Part shown: piece after piece, positions 42,276-51,836 of the stretch
Position numbering within the stretch: position 1 is the first letter of the stretch
Layout: every line of letters starts with the position of its first letter
DNA from: an archaeon
GTDB taxonomy: Archaea > Methanobacteriota_B > Thermococci > Methanofastidiosales > NM3
Assembly (NCBI GenBank): GCA_004212155.1
Contig: RXIG01000007.1
Span: 1 to 55,658 of the forward strand
Direction of reading: 5' to 3'
DNA: 55,658 bases
The notes under the pieces: generated by a model
What the model was told of the DNA's origin: nothing
What the model saw: the letters and a program-made list of their open reading frames with translations, nothing else
Database searches by the model: none
Translations under genes and position numbers: made by a program

Positions 42276-43646
42276 ATGGACGTACTTATCATCGGGGCTG
42301 GCCCCGCAGGAATGTTCGCGGCCGAGAAGCTCGCGGACGAGACGAACCACACCATTACCGTCATCGACATGGGCAAGGAGTCGGTCAATCGCAAGTGCAG
42401 CACGCTCTCGCGCGACATGTGCACCAAGTGCGAACCCTGTGATATCTATGCAGGTGTCGGCGGTGCTGGCGCTCTCTCTGATGGCAAGCTCAATCTGACG
42501 CCTCACATCGGAGGCGACCCGGACTCGCTCCACCGCAGCGCCGATGAGATACGACGTTATATCCAAAAGGTTGACGAAACGTTCCTCAAGTACGGTGCCG
42601 ACACCGATATATTCGGCGTAAACGACGACGACCTCAATCTTCTCAAGCGCAAGGCATCAGCACACGGCATCGAGTTCATCTCCGGCAAGCAGCGCCATAT
42701 GGGCTCCGACAAGACGCCGCTTATCATCGACAAGTTCTACAAGGAGCTCAAGCAAAAGGGCGTGAAGTTCAGGACGCAGACCAAGATCGAGACCATCGAG
42801 CGTTCTGGCGAGGGATTCATAGCCCGTACCGAAGGCGAGGCGTTCAAGGCCGACTTCATCATCGCGGCCCCGGGGCGCGCTGGCGCATACTGGTTCCGCA
42901 CCCAGGCCCGCAAGCTTGGCATCGACAACAAGTACGGCCCCATAGATGTGGGGGTGCGCGTCGAGTTCCCCTCGACGATATATGAACCCATCGAGGAGAT
43001 CATGTACGATGCGAAGTTCAAGCTCTACACCTACACCTACGACGACCTCGTGCGCACGTTCTGCACAAATCCGTGCGGATTCGTCACCGAGGAGCGCTAC
43101 CCCGACTTCGTGATGGTCAACGGCCATGCGAAAAAGGACGAGAAGTCTGAAAACACCAACCTTGCCATCCTCTCGCGCATTGAGCTTACCGACCCTGTTG
43201 AGGACACCACAGAATACGGCAGGTCGATCGCCCGCCTTGCCACCACCATCGGAGGGGGCAAGCCGATCCTCCAGCGATTCAAGGACCTGGCAACGGGCCA
43301 GCGTTCCACGTGGACGCGACTTGCGCGCTGCCAGATCGCGCCGACGCTTCGCAATGCCACGCCTGGCGACATCTCAATGGCGCTGCCGCATCGCATCGTC
43401 ACCAACATCGTCGAATCGATCGAGCGCCTCGACAACGTCATAGAGGGCATCGCGTCCGACTCGACGCTCATCTATGCCTCAGAGATCAAGTTCTACGATA
43501 CGAAGTATCCTGTGACGGAGCACCTCGAGACCAACATCCCCAATCTCTTCGTCGCCGGCGATGCGTCAGGCCATTCACGCGGCATCGTCTATGCGGCCGT
43601 GACGGGCATCCTCGCCGCAGAGGGCATCGTGCACAAGGGCGAGTGA
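42276..43646 (+). CDS. FAD-dependent oxidoreductase (COG2509 type)
   Basis: 456 residues from ATG 42276; ATG 42264, about 23 bases after the TATA box TTATAAAG, would add four residues and could be leaderless. The N-terminal dinucleotide-binding fold is I-I-G-A-G-P-A-G-M-F-A-A. A Cys-rich loop, C-S-T-L-S-R-D-M-C-T-K-C-E-P-C, lies at about 42-56, and a C-terminal G-D-A-S-G-H-S-R-G-I closes the FAD site. Family members are predicted dehydrogenases of unknown substrate. The four-cysteine loop could bind a metal or Fe-S cluster (inference). Confidence 0.85.
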   Translation: MDVLIIGAGPAGMFAAEKLADETNHTITVIDMGKESVNRKCSTLSRDMCTKCEPCDIYAGVGGAGALSDGKLNLTPHIGGDPDSLHRSADEIRRYIQKVDETFLKYGADTDIFGVNDDDLNLLKRKASAHGIEFISGKQRHMGSDKTPLIIDKFYKELKQKGVKFRTQTKIETIERSGEGFIARTEGEAFKADFIIAAPGRAGAYWFRTQARKLGIDNKYGPIDVGVRVEFPSTIYEPIEEIMYDAKFKLYTYTYDDLVRTFCTNPCGFVTEERYPDFVMVNGHAKKDEKSENTNLAILSRIELTDPVEDTTEYGRSIARLATTIGGGKPILQRFKDLATGQRSTWTRLARCQIAPTLRNATPGDISMALPHRIVTNIVESIERLDNVIEGIASDSTLIYASEIKFYDTKYPVTEHLETNIPNLFVAGDASGHSRGIVYAAVTGILAAEGIVHKGE

Positions 43647-43732
43647 GTTCCCTTTGCAGCGCTCATGATATGACTGCATCGGAGCAACGCATTTCTCAAA
43701 ATGAATATCCTGCACGCCCTAAAGGCCCAAAA

Positions 43733-43764
43733 ACTATTTAATTATAACCTTTAATGGCGCATGC
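43733..43764 (+). promoter_or_regulatory. Promoter of the ClC gene
   Basis: TATTTAATTATAACC (43734-43748) is a TATA box about 25 bases before the ATG at 43765, so the mRNA is probably leaderless. The preceding spacer 43647-43732 shows nothing else. Confidence 0.5.
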
Positions 43765-45339
43765 ATGTTTCTCATGGAGAAGCTCTCATTCGACTGGCGG
43801 TTTTACGTGCTTCCAGTTATCGTGGGCGCTCTCTCCGGGCTTGGGGCCGTGGTCTTCAGGCAGCTCATATCTCTTGTTCAGAATCTCTTCTTCAAGGGAA
43901 CGTTTGCGTTCTCCTACGACGAGGCAATACACATAATCGATCCGGCATTTCTTGTCATCCTCGTCCCCGTGGTCGGGTTTGCCATCGTTGGCATACTCGT
44001 CTTCAAGGGAGCTCCCGAGACGCAGGGACACGGGGTCCCCGAGGTCCTGACGTCCGTTTACATCAACAAGGGACGCATCCGCGCCCGCGTCGCCGCCATC
44101 AAGACCGTTGCCTCGGCGCTCACCATCGGATCGGGAGGATCGAGCGGACGCGAGGGCCCCATTGTGCAGATAGGCGCATCAATAGGGTCGGTGCTCGGCC
44201 AGCGGCTCAACCTCACCGCCGTGGAGACGACCACGCTCCTCGGATGCGGTGCCGCCGCCGGCATTGCCTCCACATTCAATGCGCCCCTTGGCGGCATCCT
44301 CTTTGCCATCGAGCTCATCATTCCCGAGTTCTCGGTGCGCACCATGGTACCCCTCGCGCTCTCGACGTCGACGGGCACCTACCTCTCACGCTTATTCCTT
44401 GGCAACGAGCCAGCGTTCCGTCTTCCCGAATACGCGCTCAACTCGGGCTACGAGCTCATCCTCTATATCTTGCTCGGCGTCTTCATCGGCATCGGTGCCA
44501 TCATCTACATACATGTGCTCTACAAGTTCGAGGACTTCTTCGAGCAGTGGAACGTCAACAAGTATCTCAAACCAGTCGTCGGCGGCCTGATCATGGGGCT
44601 CTCCGGCTACCTTATGCTCACCTTCTTCGGCGAGTACTACATCTTCGGCGTGGGGTATCCTACCATCTCCAGCGTACTCAGTGGGGGCCAGGGATTCACG
44701 ATCCTCCTACTCCTCCTGCTCGCGTTCATGAAGATCTTCGCAACGTCCGTAACGCTCGGTTGTGGCGGGTCGGGCGGCATCTTCGCACCCGCTCTCTTCA
44801 TCGGCACATGCTTTGGTGCCGCATTCGGCATCGCATCGTCGTTTTTCTTTCCCGAGCTGGTGGCGACGCCATCGGCCTATGCCAACGTCGGCATGGGCGC
44901 GTTCGTGGGCGGCATCACCGGTGCCCCTCTTATGGCGATCATCATGTTCTTCGAGATGACCCGAAACTATGCCATCATCCTTCCGCTCACCATCTCGGTC
45001 GTCATTGCGCGTGCGTTTGTCCACTACAACTACGAGGGCACGATATACGAGCTCAAGCTGCTGCGAAACGGCATCAAGATCCCGCATGAGCGGGCGATCG
45101 ACACGCTCAGCATCGTTCCGATAAAAGACATCATGGACAAGTACAACGATGAACAGGGTCTGCCCGAGGTCTACCATTATGCGCCCGTACTCGATGCGCT
45201 CATGATCATGGACGAGCGGCGCGTCAACGAGCTTATCGTCGTCGACAAGTCGCGAACCCCCATAGGCGTCATACGCAAGGACGATATCATATACTTCTAT
45301 ACACGCGAGCGCGCTAACACACGCCGCCTCCTTGATTGA
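43765..45339 (+). CDS. ClC-family chloride channel/antiporter with C-terminal CBS region
   Basis: 524 residues. Selectivity-filter motifs: G-S-G-G-S-S-G-R-E-G-P near 127-137 (with the gating Glu), G-C-G-G-S-G-G-I-F-A-P near 333, and about 16-18 helical segments. A region with CBS features (P-V-L-D-A-L-M-I-M-D-E-R-R-V-N-E-L) occupies the last 75 residues, shorter than a full CBS pair. Moves chloride or another anion; channel versus H+ exchanger cannot be told here. Its stop lies next to the promoter of the HTH regulator. Confidence 0.93.
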   Translation: MFLMEKLSFDWRFYVLPVIVGALSGLGAVVFRQLISLVQNLFFKGTFAFSYDEAIHIIDPAFLVILVPVVGFAIVGILVFKGAPETQGHGVPEVLTSVYINKGRIRARVAAIKTVASALTIGSGGSSGREGPIVQIGASIGSVLGQRLNLTAVETTTLLGCGAAAGIASTFNAPLGGILFAIELIIPEFSVRTMVPLALSTSTGTYLSRLFLGNEPAFRLPEYALNSGYELILYILLGVFIGIGAIIYIHVLYKFEDFFEQWNVNKYLKPVVGGLIMGLSGYLMLTFFGEYYIFGVGYPTISSVLSGGQGFTILLLLLLAFMKIFATSVTLGCGGSGGIFAPALFIGTCFGAAFGIASSFFFPELVATPSAYANVGMGAFVGGITGAPLMAIIMFFEMTRNYAIILPLTISVVIARAFVHYNYEGTIYELKLLRNGIKIPHERAIDTLSIVPIKDIMDKYNDEQGLPEVYHYAPVLDALMIMDERRVNELIVVDKSRTPIGVIRKDDIIYFYTRERANTRRLLD

Positions 45340-45378
45340 AGATTGCGATAAGTATTATACTATTGTCTATCTTTTATA

Positions 45379-45406
45379 TGGCAATTACCGAAAGATATAA
45401 ATACAA
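45379..45406 (+). promoter_or_regulatory. Operator-like motif and TATA of the HTH regulator gene
   Basis: TGGCAATTACCGAAAG at 45379-45394 is followed directly by the TATA box GATATAAATAC (45394-45404). The same motif, CGGCAGTTGCCGAAAG, lies before the HMG-CoA synthase gene (46165-46180). The location at the BRE suggests repression or modulation by the regulator itself. Confidence 0.6.
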
Positions 45407-45425
45407 TTTTGATTTATCATGGTAT

Positions 45426-46142
45426 ATGATAAGTGCGGCCAAGGAGAAGCTCGCTAAGCGCATGGCCGGCGAGATCGCCCTCTCGGACGACCCCGGCAAG
45501 ACGATGCGCAAATGGCGGGAGATCTTCGCTGTCACACAGACCGTCCTTGCCAAGCGCCTTGGCGTATCGTCGTCGGTGCTTTCCGACTACGAGGGCGGGC
45601 GGCGCAAGTCGCCCGGGTCCACGACGATCAAGAAGTTCGTTGAAGGGCTCCTCGAGCTCGACGAGGGGTCTGGAGGCAAGGTCATCCATGCGTTCGGCCG
45701 CATGTTTTCCACCGATCTTTCCACCGATGCCATCATCGATGTGCGCGAGTTCTCGGTGCCCGTGAAGATATCGGACCTCTGCGAGGCCGTGGAGGGCACC
45801 ATCGTTGCCAACGAGGACCTTGCGTACAGGCCCATTTATGGATATACCGTCATCGACAGTATCAAGGCGATACTCGAGATGTCCGCAGACGAGTTCCTGC
45901 GCCTCTACGGATGGTCGACGGAGCGCGCGCTCATCTTCACGAAGGTCGACATGGGCCGCTCGCCCATGGTCGCCATCAAGGTCAAGGGTCTCAAGCCCTC
46001 GGTCGTCGTGGTCAACGGACCGACGAAGATGGACGATGTCGCCGTCAAGATCGCCGAGATAGAGCGCATACCCCTCGTGCTGTCAAAGTCGCCGTCCCTT
46101 GACGTGCTGATCCGAAACCTTCGTGCCATCGCAGAGGAATGA
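45426..46142 (+). CDS. XRE-type HTH transcriptional regulator of the mevalonate genes (predicted)
   Basis: 238 residues from ATG 45426, about 25 bases after the TATA box; a longer frame reaches 45336 but runs over the promoter. The helix-turn-helix is at about 30-85 (Q-T-V-L-A-K-R-L-G-V-S-S-S-V-L-S-D-Y-E-G-G-R). The C-terminal 130 residues are a conserved archaeal ligand- or dimer-binding domain (G-W-S-T-E-R-A-L-I-F, V-V-V-N-G-P). I recall a similar regulator beside HMG-CoA synthase in Methanocaldococcus (MJ1545/MJ1546). The shared motif in both promoters supports autoregulation and control of the downstream operon. Confidence 0.8.
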   Translation: MISAAKEKLAKRMAGEIALSDDPGKTMRKWREIFAVTQTVLAKRLGVSSSVLSDYEGGRRKSPGSTTIKKFVEGLLELDEGSGGKVIHAFGRMFSTDLSTDAIIDVREFSVPVKISDLCEAVEGTIVANEDLAYRPIYGYTVIDSIKAILEMSADEFLRLYGWSTERALIFTKVDMGRSPMVAIKVKGLKPSVVVVNGPTKMDDVAVKIAEIERIPLVLSKSPSLDVLIRNLRAIAEE

Positions 46143-46163
46143 GGGGAATCGCACCTATTCTAT

Positions 46164-46248
46164 TCGGCAGTTGCCGAAAGTATAACCGTTATATAACGAT
46201 ACATTTAAATAGGGCTTTTGAGCTCACAGAACAGTAAGAGGTGCCGTT
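46164..46248 (+). promoter_or_regulatory. Promoter and operator-like sites of the mevalonate operon
   Basis: CGGCAGTTGCCG (46165-46176), palindromic arms CGGCA/TGCCG, is followed by AAAG-TATAACC. CGTTATATAACG at 46187-46198 is a perfect 12-base palindrome. A second TATA box, ACATTTAAATAG (46201-46212), and GAGGTG at 46239-46244 precede the start. Two promoters or overlapping activator and repressor sites are possible. Confidence 0.6.
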
Positions 46249-47292
46249 ATGAAGACGATTAAGGATGTTGGGATCGTGGGATATGGCGCATACGTCCCCA
46301 TGTATCGCATCAAGAACTCTGATATTGCACGGGTGTGGGGGAACGATCCGGTTCGAGTCCCCGTGAAGGAGAAATCCGTTCCCGGACCCGATGAGGACGC
46401 GTGCACCATAGCGTGCGAGGCGGCCAAGAACTCACTGTTGCGCGCCGGCATCGACCCGCATTCGCTCGGGGCCGTATGGGTCGGTACCGAGTCGAAGCCG
46501 TATGCGGTGAAACCGACGGCGACCATCGTTGCCGAGGTCATCGGCGCGACCCCCGCCATCAACGCAGCGGACTGGGAGTTCGCCTGCAAGGCAGGCACCG
46601 AGGCGCTCCAGGGCGCGTTCGGATATGTCGGCTCGGGCATGGCCCCCTATGCGCTTGCCATCGGTGTCGACACGGCGCAGGGGCAACCCGCAGATGCGCT
46701 CGAATATACCGCCGCAGCGGGTGGGGCAGGATTCATCGTCGGTCCCGCGGAGGAGTCGCTCGCACACTATGAGGGCTCATATTCGTTTGTCACCGACACG
46801 CCCGACTTCTGGAGGCGGCAGCATGAACACTACCCGAAGCATGCCTCGCGGTTTACCGGTACGCCCGCGTACTTCTACCATGTCACCAACGCCACGCGCA
46901 GGATGTGCGATGAGCTGGGCAAGGAACCCAACGATTATGATTATGTCATCTTCCACCAGCCGAACACGAAGTTTCCAATGGCTGCGGCAAAGATGCTTGG
47001 CGTGGACAAGGAAAAGGTCATACCCGGCCTCATATCGCCCTACATCGGCAACACATACGCAGGTTCGTCACTCGTGGGGCTGGCGGCCGTCTTTGACGTC
47101 GCAAGCCCTGGTGAATCGGTGTTGTGTGTCTCATACGGGTCAGGCGCGGGTTCGGACGTGTTCTCGTTTACCGTCACAGAGAAGATAACCGAGGTGCGCG
47201 ACAAGGCGCCCAACCTGAAGTCGTATGTAGGGCGCAGGCTCGAGATAGACTATGCCACGTACGCCAGGTACCGCGGCAAGATACGGATGTGA
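46249..47292 (+). CDS. hmgB: Hydroxymethylglutaryl-CoA synthase
   Basis: Condenses acetyl-CoA with acetoacetyl-CoA to HMG-CoA. 347 residues, archaeal length. Catalytic residues visible: Glu in G-P-D-E-D-A (about 50), Cys in E-F-A-C-K-A-G (about 112) and His in I-F-H-Q-P-N (about 236). Followed within five bases by thiolase and then DUF35; in methanogens these three form one enzyme complex that passes acetoacetyl-CoA to the synthase. Confidence 0.96.
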   Translation: MKTIKDVGIVGYGAYVPMYRIKNSDIARVWGNDPVRVPVKEKSVPGPDEDACTIACEAAKNSLLRAGIDPHSLGAVWVGTESKPYAVKPTATIVAEVIGATPAINAADWEFACKAGTEALQGAFGYVGSGMAPYALAIGVDTAQGQPADALEYTAAAGGAGFIVGPAEESLAHYEGSYSFVTDTPDFWRRQHEHYPKHASRFTGTPAYFYHVTNATRRMCDELGKEPNDYDYVIFHQPNTKFPMAAAKMLGVDKEKVIPGLISPYIGNTYAGSSLVGLAAVFDVASPGESVLCVSYGSGAGSDVFSFTVTEKITEVRDKAPNLKSYVGRRLEIDYATYARYRGKIRM

Positions 47293-47296
47293 TCAT

Positions 47297-48442
47297 ATGC
47301 AAGACGTTGCTATAGTAGGAGTGGGATGCACGCCCGTGGGAGAGCCATGGGACAAATCATTGAGGGAGATCGCGGTCGATTCCACATGGAACGCACTCGA
47401 CGATGCAGGCACCGACGAGGTCGACGGCCTCATTGTCGGCAACATGTCCAGCGGTAATTTCATCGACCAGGAGTCGCTTGGTTCCCTGATTGCTGACTAC
47501 GGCGGCCTTGGCAACATCTCGGCGTTCAAGGTCGAGGGCGCATGCGGCTCTGCTGGTGCTGCGTTCAAGGCGGGTGTCATGGCAGTTGCGTCTGGCTATC
47601 ATGACGTCGTTTGCGTGACTGGCGTCGAGAAGATGACCGATGTCGTTGGCAACAGCGCCACGAAGATACTGGCCAACGCCTGCGACAGGGAGTATGAGGC
47701 GATACACGGCGTAACGTTCGTTGGCCTCAATGCCATGATCATGAAGCGCTACATGCACGATCACAAGGTGACGAGGGAACAGATCTCGACGTTTCCGGTC
47801 AACTCGCACAAGAACGGCGTGAAGAATCCCAACGCGATGTTTCGCAGGGAGATCTCGCTTGACACCGTGCTCAACTCGCCGATGGTGGCCGACCCGCTCA
47901 CCGTCATGGACTGCGCACCGATCTGCGACGGGGCTGCCTCGGTGATACTCACCACGAGGGAACGCGCCCGCGAGTTCACCGACACGCCTGTCATCATCAA
48001 GGGATGCTCGGTAAAGGTGGACACGATAGGCGTCCACGACCGCGCCACCGTCACATCGATGGCGGCCACCAAGGCTGCGGCCAAGGACGCGTTCGCGCAG
48101 GCCAAGATGGAGCCCAAGGACATTCAGACAGCAGAGCTCCACGACGCCTTCTCGATCATGGGCGTCATCGGCCTCGAGGACCTTGGATTCGTGCCGGCGG
48201 GCAAGGGAGCGAAGTTCGCGGCCGACGGCGAGATCGCCATAGGAGGAAAGCTTCCGTGCTGCACCATGGGCGGCCTCAAGGCCCGTGGCCATCCGGTGGG
48301 CGCAACGGGTGTCTACCAGATAGTCGAGTTGGCAAAGAACATACGCGGCGACGGCGTCATCGACGTTGAAAACGGCATCGCCCAAAACATCGGGGGGACC
48401 GGTTCGACTGTGTCTGTCGCCATCCTTGGGAGGGATGATTAA
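47297..48442 (+). CDS. Archaeal acetyl-CoA acetyltransferase (thiolase)
   Basis: Forms acetoacetyl-CoA from two acetyl-CoA. 381 residues from ATG 47297; the frame extending to 47252 overlaps hmgB and is not needed. Nucleophile Cys in G-A-C-G-S-A-G (about 85), and the C-terminal G-H-P-V-G-A-T-G with the catalytic His (about 335) next to C-C-T-M-G-G. Shared stop/start bases with the DUF35 gene. Confidence 0.94.
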   Translation: MQDVAIVGVGCTPVGEPWDKSLREIAVDSTWNALDDAGTDEVDGLIVGNMSSGNFIDQESLGSLIADYGGLGNISAFKVEGACGSAGAAFKAGVMAVASGYHDVVCVTGVEKMTDVVGNSATKILANACDREYEAIHGVTFVGLNAMIMKRYMHDHKVTREQISTFPVNSHKNGVKNPNAMFRREISLDTVLNSPMVADPLTVMDCAPICDGAASVILTTRERAREFTDTPVIIKGCSVKVDTIGVHDRATVTSMAATKAAAKDAFAQAKMEPKDIQTAELHDAFSIMGVIGLEDLGFVPAGKGAKFAADGEIAIGGKLPCCTMGGLKARGHPVGATGVYQIVELAKNIRGDGVIDVENGIAQNIGGTGSTVSVAILGRDD

Positions 48443-48849
48443 TGCCAAGCAGCGTACCCAGGCACTGGAGGGAAAACATCAAGCGCTACCGCCTTCTCGG
48501 CACGAAGTGCGCGTCGTGCGGCACGATCCACTATCCCCGGCGCACTGTTTGCCCGTCATGCAAGGCACGTGAGTTGGAGGAGTACCAGTTCAAGGGCAGC
48601 GGCAAGATCTACTCGTACACGATCATCCGAAGCCCTCCGGAGGGATATGAGTTCTGCAAGCCATACGCGGCAGCGCTCATCGAGCTCGAGGAGGGGGAGA
48701 TCGTCACCGCTCAGCTCACGGACTGCAACTTCGACGATCTCGAGATCGGCATGCCGGTGGAATCGGTGATCAGGCGCATGTTCGCATACGGCGAATCGGG
48801 CATCATCGTCTATGGATACAAGTTCAGGCCCATACTTCCGCGCATGTAA
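48442..48849 (+). CDS. DUF35 zinc-ribbon/OB-fold protein, thiolase-HMGCS bridging subunit
   Basis: 135 residues. Zinc ribbon C-A-S-C-G and C-P-S-C near residues 23-40, then an OB fold with P-Y-A-A-A-L-I-E-L-E-E-G. ATG overlaps the thiolase stop as TAATG. In the characterised archaeal complex this type of protein sits between thiolase and HMG-CoA synthase and shares the CoA-binding site. Confidence 0.92.
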   Translation: MPSSVPRHWRENIKRYRLLGTKCASCGTIHYPRRTVCPSCKARELEEYQFKGSGKIYSYTIIRSPPEGYEFCKPYAAALIELEEGEIVTAQLTDCNFDDLEIGMPVESVIRRMFAYGESGIIVYGYKFRPILPRM

Positions 48850-48854
48850 GCATC

Positions 48855-48890
48855 ATTGTTTTTCTTATTTTCTTTTTTCTTATTTTTGTA
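48855..48890 (+). terminator. Poly-T terminator of the mevalonate operon
   Basis: A T-rich run with few interruptions begins six bases after the DUF35 stop. The TATA box of the lysine operon (CATTATAAATC at 48907-48917) follows. Confidence 0.6.
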
Positions 48891-48959
48891 TCAAATATAA
48901 CAAAAACATTATAAATCAAACTATTATTCCCTCTTCATACCATATCATTGGTGGAATCC

Positions 48960-49706
48960 ATGCATTTAGCGATAATAGGATACGGCAGGATGGGAAAGGA
49001 GATAGCTGACGTCGCCACCGAGCGGGGGCATACGTTCACCACGGTCGATGTCAACGCACCGGACGCCGAGCATGCACGCATCACGCAGGAGTCTGTGGGT
49101 GCATGCGGCGTCTGCATCGACTTCACGCATCCACAAAGCGTCGTGGGAAACATCGAGCAGATGGCCGCGCTCGGCAAGCACATGGTCATCGGCACCACGG
49201 GGTGGTACGGCGAGCTCGACCACGTGCGGTCGGTCGTCGAGGAGCATGATGTAGGACTGTTGTGGTCGCCAAACTTCTCGATAGGGGTCAACCTCTTCTT
49301 CCGCCTCGTGACGGCGGCTGCGGCCATCTTCGACAACGTAGCGGATTACGACGTCATGGGGTACGAGATACACCACAACGGCAAGGCGGACTCGCCCTCG
49401 GGCACGGCCATCAAGATGGCCCAGCAGATCGTCGACGCGATGTCCTCGAAGGACACGCCGGTCTACGAGATGCTCAACAGGCGGCCGGAACCCAACGAGC
49501 TCCACTTCGCTTCGCTGAGAGGCGGGAGCAATCCCGGACGACACACCGTCCTGTTCGACTCGCCGTTTGACACCATCGAGCTTACGCACCAGAACAGGAC
49601 CCGCAGGGGCCTTGCAGTCGGAGCGGTGCTTGCCGCCGAGTACATGCGTGAAAGGAAAGGATTCCACAGCATTGATGATCTGATAGACAGCATGGTAGGA
49701 GAGTAG
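48960..49706 (+). CDS. dapB: 4-hydroxy-tetrahydrodipicolinate reductase
   Basis: 248 residues from ATG 48960, GGTGG five bases upstream. N-terminal G-Y-G-R-M-G-K-E-I NAD(P)-binding motif and the signature E-I-H-H-N-G-K-A-D-S-P-S-G-T-A with catalytic His and Lys. First gene of the five-gene lysine operon; the operon has its own TATA box at 48907-48917. Confidence 0.96.
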   Translation: MHLAIIGYGRMGKEIADVATERGHTFTTVDVNAPDAEHARITQESVGACGVCIDFTHPQSVVGNIEQMAALGKHMVIGTTGWYGELDHVRSVVEEHDVGLLWSPNFSIGVNLFFRLVTAAAAIFDNVADYDVMGYEIHHNGKADSPSGTAIKMAQQIVDAMSSKDTPVYEMLNRRPEPNELHFASLRGGSNPGRHTVLFDSPFDTIELTHQNRTRRGLAVGAVLAAEYMRERKGFHSIDDLIDSMVGE

Positions 49707-49710
49707 TATT

Positions 49711-50586
49711 ATGTTTAGAGGAGTATACACAGCAATGGTCACCCCCTTCGATGAGAACGGGGCTGTAGACGAGGAGACCCTTCGTCAACTGGTCGACTTC
49801 CAGATTGAAAACGGGGTCTCGGGATTAGTACCAACGGGAACGACGGGCGAGAGCCCGACACTCTCGCACCAGGAGCATGTCAGGGTCGTTGAGATCGTCA
49901 TCGACCAGGCCAACGGGCGTGTCCCGATCATCGCGGGCACCGGCAGCAACAGCACCGACGAGGCGATATCGATGACGAAGTTGGCAGCCGACGCCGGCGC
50001 CGACGCGACGCTCCAGGTGACCCCATACTACAACAAGCCGCCGCAGCATGCGCTCATACAGCACTTCAAGACGGTCGCAAGCGAGGGTGGGTTGCCGGTC
50101 ATCGTCTACAACATCAAGGGCAGAACGGGCGTCAACATCGAGACCCCCACACTGCTGTCCATGGCAGAAAGCGACAACATCGTCGGCGTCAAGGAGGCTT
50201 CAGGCGACTTCAGCCAGATGACCGACGTCGTGCGAAGCACCCCGAAGAGCTTTTCAGTCCTCTCGGGCGATGACGGATTTGGAGTGCCGCTCACGCTCAT
50301 GGGCGGACAGGGCGTCATCTCCGTGATGTCAAACTTCCTGCCGCGCGAGATGAGCACGATGGTCAACGCGGCGCTTGCAGGCAACGTCGCCGAGGCACAG
50401 CGCATGCACTACCATTATCTCGATCTCATGAAGGCGATGTTCCTGGAGACCAACCCCATGCCCGTGAAGGCAGCCATGGCCATGATGGGCCTCATCACGG
50501 AGAAGTACCGTCTTCCGCTCACCACCATGTCAAACGAGCGCAGGCAGCAGCTCCAGCGCATCATGAGCGCATACGAGCTCATCTGA
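49711..50586 (+). CDS. dapA: 4-hydroxy-tetrahydrodipicolinate synthase
   Basis: Condenses aspartate semialdehyde with pyruvate. 291 residues, TIM barrel. Motifs: T-G-T-T-G-E-S-P-T-L near 42, Y-Y-N-K-P-P near 107, V-Y-N near 132, and the Schiff-base Lys in G-V-K-E-A-S-G-D near 160. It follows dapB by four bases; catalytically it acts before DapB. Confidence 0.96.
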   Translation: MFRGVYTAMVTPFDENGAVDEETLRQLVDFQIENGVSGLVPTGTTGESPTLSHQEHVRVVEIVIDQANGRVPIIAGTGSNSTDEAISMTKLAADAGADATLQVTPYYNKPPQHALIQHFKTVASEGGLPVIVYNIKGRTGVNIETPTLLSMAESDNIVGVKEASGDFSQMTDVVRSTPKSFSVLSGDDGFGVPLTLMGGQGVISVMSNFLPREMSTMVNAALAGNVAEAQRMHYHYLDLMKAMFLETNPMPVKAAMAMMGLITEKYRLPLTTMSNERRQQLQRIMSAYELI

Positions 50587-50597
50587 GGTGGGCTCAC

Positions 50598-51836
50598 ATG
50601 GCGGATGGCACCAGAGAGCTACAGCTTGGCGGCGTGGGCGCATCGGAGCTCATTGAGGAGTTCGGAAGTCCCCTCTTCGTCTACGAGGAGGACGTCATCC
50701 GTTCCCGGTACGAGGACCTGCGCTCCGCCATCACCTATCCGAAGACGAAGATCCACTATGCCGCAAAGGCCAATTCCAATCCCGCCATCCTTGCCCTCCT
50801 CCGCGATCTGGGTGCAGGCATCGATGCCACGAGCCCCGGAGAGGTCTTTCTGTCGCTTCGCGCAGGATTCTCGCCGTCGGATATCCTTTTCACGGGCGTC
50901 AACTCATCGGCCGAGGACCTTGCCTACTGCCGTGAACAAGGCGTGGGAGTAAACATCGGGTCGCTGGCGCTGCTTGAGCTGTGGGGCGAGACGTATCCCG
51001 GCACCAAAGTAAGCATACGTGTCAATCCTGATGTAGGAGCAGGCCACCATGACCATACGATCACCGGTGGTCCCCATTCGAAGTTCGGAATCTACTACGA
51101 CCGGATGGACAGGGCACAGGAGATCGCCGACCGCTACGACGTCGACATCGTCGGCGTCCACGCCCATATCGGCTCCGGGATCCTCGAGACGTCGTCGTTC
51201 CTGACGGCAATGGACATCATCCTTGAAACGGCCACCGCCCTCGACGGGCTCGAATTCGTCGACATCGGCGGGGGCATGGGAGTGCCCTACAGGCCCGAGG
51301 ACACGCCGCTCCCGCTTACCGAGATGGGACATGCCATGTCGGAGAAGTTCTCCACGTTTTGCGCCGATTACGGATCGTCGCTCGAGCTCAAGCTCGAACC
51401 GGGGCGATTCCTCGTTGCCGAGGCTGGAACGCTCCTTACGCGCGTGACCAATCTCAAGGCCACGCGATCATATCGATTCGTCGGCGTGGACACGGGATTC
51501 AACCATCTGGCACGCCCCATACTCTACGGTTCATATCACCACATCGACAACGCCACGCGGCCTGATGCCATTGAGGAGAAGGTCGTCGTGGGAGGCAACC
51601 TCTGCGAGTCGGGCGACGTGTTCACCCGCGGCGACCACGGCATCGAGGAGCGCATGGTCCCTTCGCCACACATGGGCGACATCCTCGCACTGCGCGAGGC
51701 GGGTGCTTACGGCTACAGCATGGCGTCGAACTACAACAGCAGGCTCCTGCCGGCAGAGGTCGTCGTCTCGGACGGCATGGCCCGCCTCGTTCGCCGGCGC
51801 CAGACGCTGGAGGACCTCGTATGGGCCGACGTATAG
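50598..51836 (+). CDS. lysA: Diaminopimelate decarboxylase
   Basis: Last step of lysine synthesis, PLP enzyme. 412 residues. The PLP Lys is in H-Y-A-A-K-A-N-S-N near 55; G-G-G-M-G near 225 and E-P-G-R-F near 270 bind cofactor phosphate; C-E-S-G-D near 335 is at the active-site interface. The 3' end overlaps dapF by 16 bases. Confidence 0.96.
   Translation: MADGTRELQLGGVGASELIEEFGSPLFVYEEDVIRSRYEDLRSAITYPKTKIHYAAKANSNPAILALLRDLGAGIDATSPGEVFLSLRAGFSPSDILFTGVNSSAEDLAYCREQGVGVNIGSLALLELWGETYPGTKVSIRVNPDVGAGHHDHTITGGPHSKFGIYYDRMDRAQEIADRYDVDIVGVHAHIGSGILETSSFLTAMDIILETATALDGLEFVDIGGGMGVPYRPEDTPLPLTEMGHAMSEKFSTFCADYGSSLELKLEPGRFLVAEAGTLLTRVTNLKATRSYRFVGVDTGFNHLARPILYGSYHHIDNATRPDAIEEKVVVGGNLCESGDVFTRGDHGIEERMVPSPHMGDILALREAGAYGYSMASNYNSRLLPAEVVVSDGMARLVRRRQTLEDLVWADV

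Noticed and set aside
43761..45089. 442-residue open frame within the ClC gene
   Set aside because: Arg/His-rich translation with no family features, in another frame of a clear ClC channel gene.
47357..48448. 363-residue minus-strand open frame opposite thiolase
   Set aside because: Antisense shadow without a promoter, ribosome-binding site or recognisable motif.
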